Shown here piece after piece: positions 35,857-44,420 of a stretch of 59,399 bases of DNA. Numbering within the stretch: position 1 is the stretch's first letter; every line of letters starts with the position of its first letter. The DNA lies in contig NZ_RHOP01000019.1 of NCBI RefSeq assembly GCF_003946575.1, positions 1 to 59,399 on the forward strand. Reading direction: 5' to 3'. The position numbers were made by a program, and so were the translations under genes. This DNA is from Companilactobacillus jidongensis (GTDB lineage: Bacteria; Bacillota; Bacilli; Lactobacillales; Lactobacillaceae). The notes under the pieces are model-generated. The model saw nothing but the letters and a program-made list of their open reading frames with translations, was not told the origin of the DNA and made no database searches.

Positions 35857-37371
35857 ATGCAGGAAGCAAAGAGTAAGTGGCACATGCCATCGGCATTTAC
35901 CATTTTGTTTATCCTAATAATTCTTGTAGCAATTTTAACCTGGATCATTCCAGCCGGAGAATATGCTACTAATAAGGCGGGCAATATCATCGCCGGGACT
36001 TACCGAAGCCGAAGTAGCAGTCCCCAAGGTTTATGGGACATCTTCGAGGCTCCAATCAACGGGATGGTCGGTACTGATTCCACAGATGGTGCTATATCAG
36101 TTTCACTATTTATTTTAGTTATTGGTGGATTTTTGGGGGTCGTTAATAAGACTAAGACTCTTGATGATGGTATCGGTTCAGCCGTTACTAAGTATGCAGG
36201 TAGAGAAAAGATTTTGATTCCATTCTTGATGACATTATTTGCCATTGGAGGTTCGACGTTTGGTATGGGTGAGGAAACGATTGCATTTGTACCAATTTTG
36301 ATTCCAGTTATGTTAAGTGTCGGTTATGATACTTTGACGGCTATTTCCATTTCACTGATCGGATCACAGATCGGTTGTATGGCTTCAACAATTAACCCAT
36401 TTGCGACCGGTGTTGCTTCAGAAACGATCCACATTTCACCTGGTGCCGGTATGGTACCTAGATTGATTTTCTTTGTATGTACAGTCATTATTGCGATTGC
36501 TTATGTCATGCACTATGCAGCCAAGATTAAGAAGAATCCTGATCAATCATTAGTTTTTGATCGTCACCAAAAGGATCTTGAAGAGTTCGTTAAGAATGAT
36601 GATGGAGAAGATTCAGGAGTTGCTAAATCATTATCTGGTAAGCAAAGAGCTGTTTTGATTGCATTTATTTTGACTTTTGTAGTCATGATCGTTAGTTTGA
36701 TCCCTTGGTCAAGTTTAAATAGTAGTTGGACAATGTTTGATAGTTTTAATAAGTGGTTGATCAAGGTACCATTCCTTGGCGCTTTAGTTGGTAAGGATAT
36801 TTTACCGTTAGGTGACTGGTATTTTGTTGAAATCACTACACTATTATTCATTGCATCAGTGATTGTAATGTTTATCTTCCATATGTCTGAAGCAGATTAT
36901 ATTGATGCCTTCATGAATGGCATGAAGGACTTATTGGATGTTGCGATTATCGTTGCCGTAGCTCGTGGTATTCAAGTTGTTATGAATAATGGTTATATCA
37001 CAGCTACTGTTTTGCATGCTGGCGAGGTCGGATTGCATGGTTTATCATCAGCAGTATTTATTATTTTGACCTATATTTTTTATATTCCAATGTCTTTCTT
37101 GATCCCATCTAGTTCGGGTCTTGCGGCCGCAACTATGGGCATAATGGGACCTATCGGTAAATTCTCTGGTGTGGCCGGATCATTAGTTGTCACGGCATAT
37201 CAATCAGCCTCAGGATTTGTCAATTTGATTACGCCGACATCAGCAATTGTTATGGGTTCTTTAGCAATTGGTCACGTTAATATCGTTACTTGGTTGAAGT
37301 ACATGTGGAAGTTATTAGCAATTTTATTCGTCTTCACATGTGTATTTTTAGCCATTGCTACAATGTTTTAA
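35857..37371 (+). CDS. YfcC-family transporter (copy 1)
   Basis: YfcC proteins belong to the C4-dicarboxylate anaerobic carrier-like (DcuC-related) superfamily; their substrates are poorly known and may include peptides or amino acids. The 504-aa protein has about 12 membrane segments, an N-terminal ILTWIIPAGEY, GGSTFGMGEETIAFVPILIP (about 130-150) and a C-terminal LIPSSSGLAAATMGIMGP. It is roughly three-quarters identical by eye to the second copy at 38151. The ribosome binding site is GGGGAG. A bidirectional terminator follows. Confidence 0.88.
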   Translation: MQEAKSKWHMPSAFTILFILIILVAILTWIIPAGEYATNKAGNIIAGTYRSRSSSPQGLWDIFEAPINGMVGTDSTDGAISVSLFILVIGGFLGVVNKTKTLDDGIGSAVTKYAGREKILIPFLMTLFAIGGSTFGMGEETIAFVPILIPVMLSVGYDTLTAISISLIGSQIGCMASTINPFATGVASETIHISPGAGMVPRLIFFVCTVIIAIAYVMHYAAKIKKNPDQSLVFDRHQKDLEEFVKNDDGEDSGVAKSLSGKQRAVLIAFILTFVVMIVSLIPWSSLNSSWTMFDSFNKWLIKVPFLGALVGKDILPLGDWYFVEITTLLFIASVIVMFIFHMSEADYIDAFMNGMKDLLDVAIIVAVARGIQVVMNNGYITATVLHAGEVGLHGLSSAVFIILTYIFYIPMSFLIPSSSGLAAATMGIMGPIGKFSGVAGSLVVTAYQSASGFVNLITPTSAIVMGSLAIGHVNIVTWLKYMWKLLAILFVFTCVFLAIATMF

Positions 37372-37377
37372 AATACA

Positions 37378-37419
37378 AAAAAAGTCGTTTGCTTCTTAAT
37401 AGGAAGTAAACGACTTTTT
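37378..37419. terminator. Bidirectional terminator after yfcC copy 1
   Basis: A long stem (about 37379-37395 with 37403-37419) with A and T tracts on its ends lies between two convergent genes. Confidence 0.85.
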
Positions 37420-37960
37420 ATTGTATCTTTTTATCTAAATAACTCATGGCGTTCATCAAACGGGCTTGAATATTTTTATTATCATGAAGCTGGTCCCAAG
37501 AAGCGTCTAACGTGATCTGATTATTCTTTAAATGTAAAACCAGATTGAGTGGTTTTCTTAACCAAGTAAAGATCGGCTGTTTTTGATTTTTGAAGGTGGA
37601 TATATCCATTAATGAATATGAATCATTTTCTGATTTAACTTCAAAGCTGTTAACTTCAGTATAGCTGATAAATTGATGATCAGCATTTTTTCCACGGAAG
37701 ACCATTTTTAACTTACTACGATATGAACTCATGTCATAGTAAGTGATGCCATGTGCCTCAAGTGCCCAGTAGCTATAAAGGAAAGGAAGATAGCTAGGGT
37801 AATATACGAAGAGCATTATTAACAGAATTATTAGAAAAATTGTCAAACCAGTCTTGTAATTAATTAAAGAACCGACACAGCCTAGAAGAGCACTTATTAA
37901 AATACTTCTAATTAAAGGACCGTGATTTATTTCTTGACCAAAGTTTATCGTGCTGTCCAT
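37418..37960 (-). CDS. Hypothetical membrane protein, 180 aa
   Basis: I do not recognise the family. The protein has two adjacent membrane segments (about 18-65), then a soluble C-terminal half rich in beta-type sequence. This resembles small PH-like membrane proteins (YFRGKNADHQFISYTEV, FTWLRKPLNLVLHL), but only loosely. ATG 37960 follows GGGTGAT; an upstream in-frame ATG at 38005 overlaps a cre-like site. It lies on the opposite strand between the two yfcC copies. Confidence 0.6.
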   Translation of the reverse strand: MDSTINFGQEINHGPLIRSILISALLGCVGSLINYKTGLTIFLIILLIMLFVYYPSYLPFLYSYWALEAHGITYYDMSSYRSKLKMVFRGKNADHQFISYTEVNSFEVKSENDSYSLMDISTFKNQKQPIFTWLRKPLNLVLHLKNNQITLDASWDQLHDNKNIQARLMNAMSYLDKKIQ

Positions 37961-37999
37961 TTTATCACCCGTATTTTGTAATATATCTATTGTAGCTTT

Positions 38000-38014
38000 T
38001 TGCAATCGTTTTCA
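38000..38014. promoter_or_regulatory. cre-like site (CcpA) between the hypothetical gene and yfcC copy 2
   Basis: TTGCAATCGTTTTCA fully matches the degenerate consensus WTGNAANCGNWNNCW. A second, one-mismatch site (TTGTAATCGCTTTAT) lies at 38091-38105, closer to yfcC copy 2. They suggest carbon-source control of one or both divergent genes. Confidence 0.55.
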
Positions 38015-38150
38015 CAATAAAAATTAATTTCATATAAATATTGAAAGAAAAGAATAATAAATATTATAAAAAAATAAACTTTTAAAACCGTTGTAATCGC
38101 TTTATTTATTGTATATGCTTTAAAGAGAACGAGTATAGGGAGGGTACAAC

Positions 38151-39653
38151 ATGGAAAAAAAGGTAAAGAAATTTAAAATGCCTTCGGCGTATACAATACT
38201 ATTTTTCCTAATTATCGTAGTTGCCATATTAACCTGGATTATTCCAGCAGGTGAGTATGCAACGACTAAGGCAGGAAATATTATTGCTGGTACGTACAAA
38301 GCGCGTGCAAGCAGTCCTCAAGGTATTTGGGACGTATTCTTGGCACCAATCAATGGTATGGTTGGTACTGACTTAACCGAAGGTTCGATCTCTGTATCAC
38401 TATTTATTTTGGTTATTGGTGGATTTCTAGGAGTTGTTAACAAGACCCGTGCACTAGATGACGGTATTGCTACAGTTGTTAGAAAGAACGCCGGTAAAGA
38501 AAAAGCACTTATTCCCATTTTAATGACATTATTTGCTATTGGTGGATCAACATATGGTATGGGTGAAGAAACAATCGCATTTTACCCAATTTTGATACCA
38601 GTAATGATCAGCGTTGGGTATGATTCGATCACAGCTATATCACTTGCATTGATCGGTTCACAAATTGGATGTTTAGCATCTACAGTTAACCCATTCGCCA
38701 CAGGTGTCGCTTCGCAAACAATCAACATCTCACCTGGTGATGGCTTGATTTCTCGTTTTATTTTATTAGTTATCACAACAGCAATCAGTATTATCTATGT
38801 TATGCGTTACGCTGACAAAGTTAAGAAGGATCCAAGCAGTTCATTCGTATTCGAGCGTCGTCAAAAAGACCTCGAGGAATTCTCAACTGCTGACAAGTCA
38901 ATTGATGACAAATTATCTAAGAAACAAAAGAGTGTTCTATGGCTATTTGCTTTAACATTCGTAATTATGATCCTTGGTTTGATTCCTTGGACAAGTTTGA
39001 ATGCTGGTTGGACATTCTTCGATGACTTCACAGCATGGTTCACTAAGATTCCATTCTTAGGCGCATTTATTGGACAAGATTTCGCACCATTAGGTACATG
39101 GTACTTTACAGAAATCACAACATTGTTCTTCATGATGTCAGTTATTATCATGTTTGTTTTCCATATGAAAGAAACAGATTATATCACAGCCTTCATGAAT
39201 GGTATGAGCGAATTCATGACCGTTGCTATTATCGTTGCCGTAGCTCGTGGTATTCAAGTTATCATGAACAATGGTTACATTACAGCTACAGTATTGCATG
39301 CTGGTGAAACAGGACTCCAAAACTTATCATCAGGTGTCTTCATCGTCTTGACATATATCTTCTATATCCCTATGTCATTCTTGATTCCATCAACATCAGG
39401 TCTAGCTGCTGCTACAATGGGTATCATGGGACCACTAGGTAAGTTCTCAGGCGTTGATGGTTCATTGGTTATCACAGCTTATCAAGCTGCTTCAGGACTA
39501 GTTAACTTGATCACACCAACATCAGGTATTGTTATGGGTGCTCTTGCAATTGGACACGTTGATATCGTTACATGGTGGAAGTACATGTGGAAGCTGATTG
39601 CCATATTGTTTGTCGTAATAGCGGCATATTTAGTAGTCGTTTCGATGATGTAG
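38151..39653 (+). CDS. YfcC-family transporter (copy 2)
   Basis: The 500-aa membrane protein is a close paralogue of copy 1, with the same landmarks (ILTWIIPAGEYATTKAG, GGSTYGMGEETIAFYPILIP, LIPSTSGLAAATMGIMGP). Codon use is more biased than in copy 1, which suggests higher expression. The ribosome binding site is AGGGAGG. PepV follows 38 nt downstream with no terminator between, so the transporter and dipeptidase are probably co-transcribed. This hints that the substrate is a peptide or N-acyl amino acid. Confidence 0.88.
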   Translation: MEKKVKKFKMPSAYTILFFLIIVVAILTWIIPAGEYATTKAGNIIAGTYKARASSPQGIWDVFLAPINGMVGTDLTEGSISVSLFILVIGGFLGVVNKTRALDDGIATVVRKNAGKEKALIPILMTLFAIGGSTYGMGEETIAFYPILIPVMISVGYDSITAISLALIGSQIGCLASTVNPFATGVASQTINISPGDGLISRFILLVITTAISIIYVMRYADKVKKDPSSSFVFERRQKDLEEFSTADKSIDDKLSKKQKSVLWLFALTFVIMILGLIPWTSLNAGWTFFDDFTAWFTKIPFLGAFIGQDFAPLGTWYFTEITTLFFMMSVIIMFVFHMKETDYITAFMNGMSEFMTVAIIVAVARGIQVIMNNGYITATVLHAGETGLQNLSSGVFIVLTYIFYIPMSFLIPSTSGLAAATMGIMGPLGKFSGVDGSLVITAYQAASGLVNLITPTSGIVMGALAIGHVDIVTWWKYMWKLIAILFVVIAAYLVVVSMM

Positions 39654-39691
39654 TTTCAGATTTGTTTTAAAAATTTGAGGGAGGTTTCAAA

Positions 39692-41026
39692 ATGGAAACA
39701 TTTATCACAGACAAGGTTCAAGAAAATGCAATTAAGGAATTAAGCAAAGTTATTGCTGTTCCATCATATTGCGAAGACGCTGAAGAGAATGCGCCTTTTG
39801 GACCTGGACCAAAAAAAGCATTGGACACCGTTCTAAAAGTCGCTGAATCAATCGGTTATAAGACATTCGAAGATCCTGAAGGATACTACGGATATGCCGA
39901 AATTGGCGAGGGCAAAGAAATCTTTGGATTGGTTTGTCATATGGACGTTGTTCCTGCTGGAAATATCGATGCTTGGAATACTGAACCATTCAGAATGGTT
40001 GAAAAAGACGGCAAGTTATTTGGCCGTGGTACTCAAGACGATAAGGGTCCTAGTGTAGCCTCAATGTTTGCTGTTAAAGCAATCATGGATGCGGGACATA
40101 CCTTCAATAAGAGAATTCGTTTTATCTTTGGTACAGACGAAGAGACACTCTGGAGATGTATGGCACAATACAACAAGAAAGAAGATCCTATTGACTTAGG
40201 TATCGCTCCTGATTCAGAGTTCCCATTAACATATGCTGAAAAAGGTTTACAACAATCATACTTAACTGGTCCTGGTTCAGACGAATTGAACCTTAACTTA
40301 GTTAATGCCTTCAATGCCGTACCCGGTCAGGCCATCTATGACGGACCTAAGCAAGGTGAGGTTATGGCAGCTCTTAAAGCTCACAAGTTTGATGCAGAAA
40401 AAGTGGAGGGCGGAATTGAAGTAAAAGGTAACTCAGTTCACGCTATGAATGCTCCACAAGGAACAAATGCTGTTGTTAGACTTGGAATAGCACTTGCTGA
40501 CGTATTCCCTGATATCGAAGTTCTTAAGTTCTTGAAGAAGTTTGGCGAAGATGCTAATGCAACCAATTTACTAGGTGATATCTCTGATGATGTATCAGGT
40601 AAATTGACCTTCAATATTTCAAGTTTGGAAATCAATCCTAAAGGCTCACGTCTACAAATCGATATGAGAATTCCTGTTAAGATCGACCACGATGAACTTG
40701 TTCAAAAAGTTGCTGATGCAGTTAAACCATTCGACATGAAGTACGAAAACTTCGATTATGTTGCTCCATTGTATGTACCAACGGATACAGATTTGGTTAA
40801 GACTTTGATGTCAACTTATCAAGATGTAACTGGTGATACAGAATCTAAACCAGCTATTTCTGGTGGTGCTACATTTGCTAGAACAATGAATAACTGTGTT
40901 GCCTTCGGTGCAATGTTGCCAACAACACCAGACTTCATGCATCAAGCAAATGAAAATTGGAGTAAGGCAGACATGCGTAAAGCTATGGAGATAATTGCTG
41001 AGGCTGTCTATCGTTTATGTGTTTAG
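39692..41026 (+). CDS. pepV: Dipeptidase PepV-like (M20 metallopeptidase)
   Basis: PepV hydrolyses dipeptides in the cytosol with two zinc ions. The 444-aa protein has the M20 metal ligands in order: VCHMDVVPAG (about 85-94), FGRGTQDDKGP, the catalytic and ligand pair GTDEETLW, IAPDSEFP, and a late His in TPDFMHQANEN. A lid domain (about 190-370) is present. Length is normal. It lies directly downstream of yfcC copy 2 with GAGGGAGG as ribosome binding site. Confidence 0.9.
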   Translation: METFITDKVQENAIKELSKVIAVPSYCEDAEENAPFGPGPKKALDTVLKVAESIGYKTFEDPEGYYGYAEIGEGKEIFGLVCHMDVVPAGNIDAWNTEPFRMVEKDGKLFGRGTQDDKGPSVASMFAVKAIMDAGHTFNKRIRFIFGTDEETLWRCMAQYNKKEDPIDLGIAPDSEFPLTYAEKGLQQSYLTGPGSDELNLNLVNAFNAVPGQAIYDGPKQGEVMAALKAHKFDAEKVEGGIEVKGNSVHAMNAPQGTNAVVRLGIALADVFPDIEVLKFLKKFGEDANATNLLGDISDDVSGKLTFNISSLEINPKGSRLQIDMRIPVKIDHDELVQKVADAVKPFDMKYENFDYVAPLYVPTDTDLVKTLMSTYQDVTGDTESKPAISGGATFARTMNNCVAFGAMLPTTPDFMHQANENWSKADMRKAMEIIAEAVYRLCV

Positions 41027-41077
41027 TCTTTGTAATATCCTTTAAAGTATTATAAAATTATTTATAATTCTAAATGA

Positions 41078-41101
41078 GAACTGCTTCGGCGGTTCTTTTT
41101 T
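41078..41101 (+). terminator. Terminator of the yfcC-pepV unit
   Basis: GAACTGC and GCGGTTC form a 7-bp stem closed by a TTCG tetraloop, followed by six T. Confidence 0.88.
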
Positions 41102-41291
41102 GTTTTTCAAATTGTGTTAGTTATTTTTATACTCAGGAGCTATCATTTTTCTTCACTCTCTCGAGACATAAAATTTGTCTTATATTGATAAATTGGTTAG
41201 TTTAAGGGTAAGAGGAAACATTGATTTTTTCAAAATGTCTATTCATTTGTCAAGAAAGGATATTGCAAGATTAACTTGCGGGTGAATGTTT

Positions 41292-42596
41292 ATGTTCAAT
41301 TTCAATACGCAGCCAAAAAAATATAAGTTTGAGGGGGACATGTCAGTTCCGGGTGACAAGAGTATTGCCCATCGTGCCATTATCTTAGGTTCGCTAGCAA
41401 AAGGTGTCACACAAATAAGTAATTTCTCATTTTCCGAGGATCTAACAACAACAGTTAAGCTGTTCCAAACTCTCGGCGTAAAAATGCATATTGAACCAAC
41501 TACTAAGGATATGATTATTAAGGGTTCAAATCATAACTTTGAACCAGTTAGTCACAATTTGAATTTGAATAATGTTGGAGAACTGCAAAGCCTCATTATG
41601 GGGATGTTGGCAACTTTACCTGATACGTATACATTGCAGGGTGGAGAATTTTTGAGGAAACGCCCATCTGATAATTTAGCAGTATTGCTAGATGATATGG
41701 GCGCCGGACTTACTCGCTTGTCGGATGATTATTTACCATTGCGAATAACTGGATCAACTAATTTACAAGGAATTACATATCAACAGGATATTGCGAGTGC
41801 ACAAATTAAGAGTGGCTTGATTTTTGCTAGCCTCTTTGCTGACTCTCCAACTGAAATAATTCGTAAGATGCCAACACGCAATCATACGGAAGTATTAGCA
41901 AATTACTTTGGTGCTGATATTAAAACAAATCCGGACATAATTATTGTTAATCCTAAAAATACTGAATTGACTGGTCAGAATTTAACCATTCCTGGCGATT
42001 TTTCGTCAGCAGCGCTGTACATTGCAGGTGCACTTTTATCTGAAGGCAGTAGCTTAACCCTTCACAAAGTTGGATTGAATTCAACTAGAACTGGATTACT
42101 AGAAGTTGCTAAACATATGGGAGCAATTATCGAAATTACTAATCTTTCGAAGAATAGTGTTGAACCATATGGGGATTTGATTATTAAAAGTCAGACGTTA
42201 CATGGAACCGTGATTACTGCTAAACAAGTTCCGTTCATTATTGATGAAATTCCAATTATTGCGCTGATGGCCTCTCAAGCGACTGGAAAAACAATTATTG
42301 AAGATGTTCATGATGTTCATTTACAAATTAGTGATCGTATCAGAAATATGCGTGTAGAGTTAGCAAAACTGGGCATCGTTATGGATGTAAATGATAATTC
42401 TATCGTTATTCAAGGTAATCAAGAAATACATGTCAAAGACGATGTTGACAGTCATAATGACCATCGCATCGCGATGATGTTGTGCGTGGCGTCAAATTTA
42501 ACGGCCACACCGTTTCAGATAAAAAACATCGAAGCAATTGACATTTCGTATCCAGATTTCATCTCGGATATGAAGAAGGTATTGGTGGGGGCATAG
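41292..42596 (+). CDS. aroA: Divergent EPSP synthase-like protein
   Basis: The family member AroA makes EPSP from shikimate-3-phosphate and PEP. The 434-aa protein keeps the fold and the S3P side: SVPGDKSIAHRAIIL (about 17-31), SAQIKSG, IIDEIPI and HNDHRIAM. PEP-site motifs are changed. The GNAGTxxR segment reads NNVGELQS, the KESDR segment reads QISDR, and the C-terminal Lys position before YPDF is not Lys. It is alone, with no other shikimate genes nearby. It may be a specialised or inactive homologue. ATG 41292 fits GGGTG at about 41280 better than ATG 41286. Confidence 0.75.
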   Translation: MFNFNTQPKKYKFEGDMSVPGDKSIAHRAIILGSLAKGVTQISNFSFSEDLTTTVKLFQTLGVKMHIEPTTKDMIIKGSNHNFEPVSHNLNLNNVGELQSLIMGMLATLPDTYTLQGGEFLRKRPSDNLAVLLDDMGAGLTRLSDDYLPLRITGSTNLQGITYQQDIASAQIKSGLIFASLFADSPTEIIRKMPTRNHTEVLANYFGADIKTNPDIIIVNPKNTELTGQNLTIPGDFSSAALYIAGALLSEGSSLTLHKVGLNSTRTGLLEVAKHMGAIIEITNLSKNSVEPYGDLIIKSQTLHGTVITAKQVPFIIDEIPIIALMASQATGKTIIEDVHDVHLQISDRIRNMRVELAKLGIVMDVNDNSIVIQGNQEIHVKDDVDSHNDHRIAMMLCVASNLTATPFQIKNIEAIDISYPDFISDMKKVLVGA

Positions 42597-42671
42597 TTTT
42601 ATGCTTCTTTTTTTTACTCTGTTGACGTATGATAAATGTAATGAAAATTATGTAAGGGGTTACTTGATTTT

Positions 42672-43523
42672 ATGATCAAATTTATTGGGACTGACCTTGA
42701 TGGCACGTTACTTAATAGTTACAGTCAAATTTCCGAGGAAAATATTGCTGCTGTTAGAAAAATTGTCGACAAAGGTCTTGTATACGCAATTTGTTCAGGG
42801 AGAACATTGCATTCAGTTAAGAAGTTTTTCAAAAATGATTTGAAAATAGCTGGATATAAAGTTGTGTTAAATGGCGCTGTAGTTGTAAATCCTAAGGGTG
42901 AAAAGGTAGTTGATGCACCATTATCGCATGATATTGTTGAGGAAATTTTGAAACGTTCAGAATTTAGTAAATTCAAAATTGTTTTAGATGGATTAAATTA
43001 CACACAGGTTTATGATCCAGCAAAAACTTGGACGACTTACTTTGAGGGAAGTAGTCGGCATAACTTACATGCTAAATCAGTTGATGATTTGCGTAAGAAA
43101 AATGATGATCCTGATTTTGATATTTACAAAGTTTGTTTCAGCACAACGCCACAAAGATTAGCAGAATTGCGTAAAAAATTGGAATCATTTACGTCATTAC
43201 CGGTGACCATTAGTCGTTCAGGCAGTGATTATTTCGAAATCAACGCACAGGATGTCACTAAACTATCAGCATTACAAAATATTTCGGCATTAGAACATAT
43301 TCCAATGTCACAATTTATGTGCTTTGGTGATTACGGAAATGACTTCGACATGGTTCGTGAAGTGGGTTATGGAGTCGCAATGGAAAATGCGATTGATAAG
43401 GTTAAAGATGTTGCATGGAAAATTACCAAGACTAACAATCAAAATGGTGTGGCAGTTATGCTTGATCGTGTGTTAAGTGGAGAATTTGACGGTAATGCTG
43501 GTAAAGATGAGTTAGATATTTGA
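42672..43523 (+). CDS. HAD-superfamily phosphatase (Cof type)
   Basis: Cof-type HAD proteins are cytosolic phosphatases of sugar phosphates or related metabolites. The 283-aa protein has motif I IGTDLDGTLLNS (about 5-16), motif II ICSGRTLHSV, a C2B cap domain, and motif IV FGDYGNDFDMVREVGYGVAMENA. Substrate is unknown. A terminator follows, so it is separate from the PTS genes. Confidence 0.88.
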   Translation: MIKFIGTDLDGTLLNSYSQISEENIAAVRKIVDKGLVYAICSGRTLHSVKKFFKNDLKIAGYKVVLNGAVVVNPKGEKVVDAPLSHDIVEEILKRSEFSKFKIVLDGLNYTQVYDPAKTWTTYFEGSSRHNLHAKSVDDLRKKNDDPDFDIYKVCFSTTPQRLAELRKKLESFTSLPVTISRSGSDYFEINAQDVTKLSALQNISALEHIPMSQFMCFGDYGNDFDMVREVGYGVAMENAIDKVKDVAWKITKTNNQNGVAVMLDRVLSGEFDGNAGKDELDI

Positions 43524-43529
43524 TAGTAA

Positions 43530-43556
43530 ACACGACAAGTTGTTGTCGTGTTTTTT
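43530..43556 (+). terminator. Terminator after the HAD gene
   Basis: ACACGACAA and TTGTCGTGT pair perfectly around a GTTG loop, followed by T. Confidence 0.9.
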
Positions 43557-43568
43557 ACAAAAAACATC

Positions 43569-43597
43569 TTGATAAATGTTTAAACTGGTTATACAAT
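43569..43597 (+). promoter_or_regulatory. Promoter of the PTS IIB-IIA genes
   Basis: TTGATA (43569-43574) and TACAAT (43592-43597) are 17 nt apart. The predicted start is close to 43604. Confidence 0.65.
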
Positions 43598-43609
43598 CAA
43601 GATGATCTA

Positions 43610-43622
43610 TGAAAGCGTTTCA
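43610..43622. promoter_or_regulatory. cre site (CcpA operator)
   Basis: TGAAAGCGTTTCA is a perfect palindromic cre. It lies immediately after the predicted transcription start, where CcpA would block initiation or elongation, giving carbon catabolite repression of the PTS genes. Confidence 0.85.
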
Positions 43623-43685
43623 CTATAATGCTTTTTATTAAAAATAAATAAATATATTTATTTATTACATAAAGGAGTTCTAATT

Positions 43686-43997
43686 ATGGCTGAAAAAACT
43701 ATTATGTTATGTTGTGCCGCAGGTATGTCAACAAGTTTATTAGTTTCAAAAATGCAGAAAGCTGCTGAATCTAATGGTGTAGATGCAGAAATATTCGCCA
43801 CATCAGCTGCAGATGCAGATGCTAAGTTAGATGAAAAAAATCCAGATATATTAATGTTAGGACCTCAAGTTAGATATCTTGAAGGCCAGTTTAAAGATAA
43901 GCTTGATGTCCCTGTTGAAGTTATAAGTATGCAAGATTATGGAATGATGAATGGTGAAAAGATATTCAACCGTGCAGTATCCTTGATTAAAGAATAA
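43686..43997 (+). CDS. PTS lactose/cellobiose-family IIB component
   Basis: IIB transfers phosphate from IIA to sugar during transport. The 103-aa protein has the active-site loop IMLCCAAGMSTSLLV (phospho-Cys near residue 9-10) and the family pattern PDILMLGPQVRYLEGQF. IIA follows 28 nt downstream. No IIC membrane component lies nearby, so this pair must act with a IIC elsewhere or have a regulatory role. The ribosome binding site is AAGGAG. Confidence 0.92.
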   Translation: MAEKTIMLCCAAGMSTSLLVSKMQKAAESNGVDAEIFATSAADADAKLDEKNPDILMLGPQVRYLEGQFKDKLDVPVEVISMQDYGMMNGEKIFNRAVSLIKE

Positions 43998-44025
43998 AAA
44001 TCCAAAATAAATCGAGGATTAAAAA

Positions 44026-44358
44026 ATGGTTGAAGAAGAACATGATGCACAATTAGAAGTGGCTATGGGATTGATTGTTAATGGTGGAAGTGCTAAAAGT
44101 TCTGCATTTGAAGCCATTCACGCTGCTAAGAAAAGCCAATTCACGTTGGCTGATCAAAAATTAAAAGAATCAGATCAATTCCTAATAAAAGCACACAACG
44201 TACAAACGCAAATGTTAACTGATGAAGCAAATGGAGAACATGCCAAAGTTTCATTATTGATGGTTCATGCACAGGATCACATTATGAATGCCATTACCTT
44301 CAGAGACCTTGCTGGAGAAATCGTGGATCTATACAAAAAGCTAGATTCGGACAAATAA
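44026..44358 (+). CDS. PTS lactose/cellobiose-family IIA component
   Basis: IIA accepts phosphate from HPr on a histidine and passes it to IIB. The 110-aa helical protein shows AMGLIVNGGSAKSSAFEAI and the active-site region LLMVHAQDHIMNAITF (phospho-His about residue 77-81). It is probably co-transcribed with IIB and controlled by the cre site. The ribosome binding site is weak (TCGAGG). Confidence 0.92.
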   Translation: MVEEEHDAQLEVAMGLIVNGGSAKSSAFEAIHAAKKSQFTLADQKLKESDQFLIKAHNVQTQMLTDEANGEHAKVSLLMVHAQDHIMNAITFRDLAGEIVDLYKKLDSDK

Positions 44359-44370
44359 TTTAAAACAAAA

Positions 44371-44398
44371 GCTGAGAAATTAACGCTCAGTTTTTTTA
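44371..44398 (+). terminator. Terminator after the PTS IIA gene
   Basis: GCTGAG and CTCAG form a short stem followed by seven T. It is weaker than neighbouring terminators, so some read-through to the RpiR gene is possible. Confidence 0.65.
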
Positions 44399-44420
44399 TT
44401 TCAAAAAAGAGGTGTGATGG

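Noticed and set aside
43640-43670. AT palindrome before the PTS IIB gene as an operator
   Set aside because: It is built only from A and T in a strongly AT-rich leader and is likely chance.
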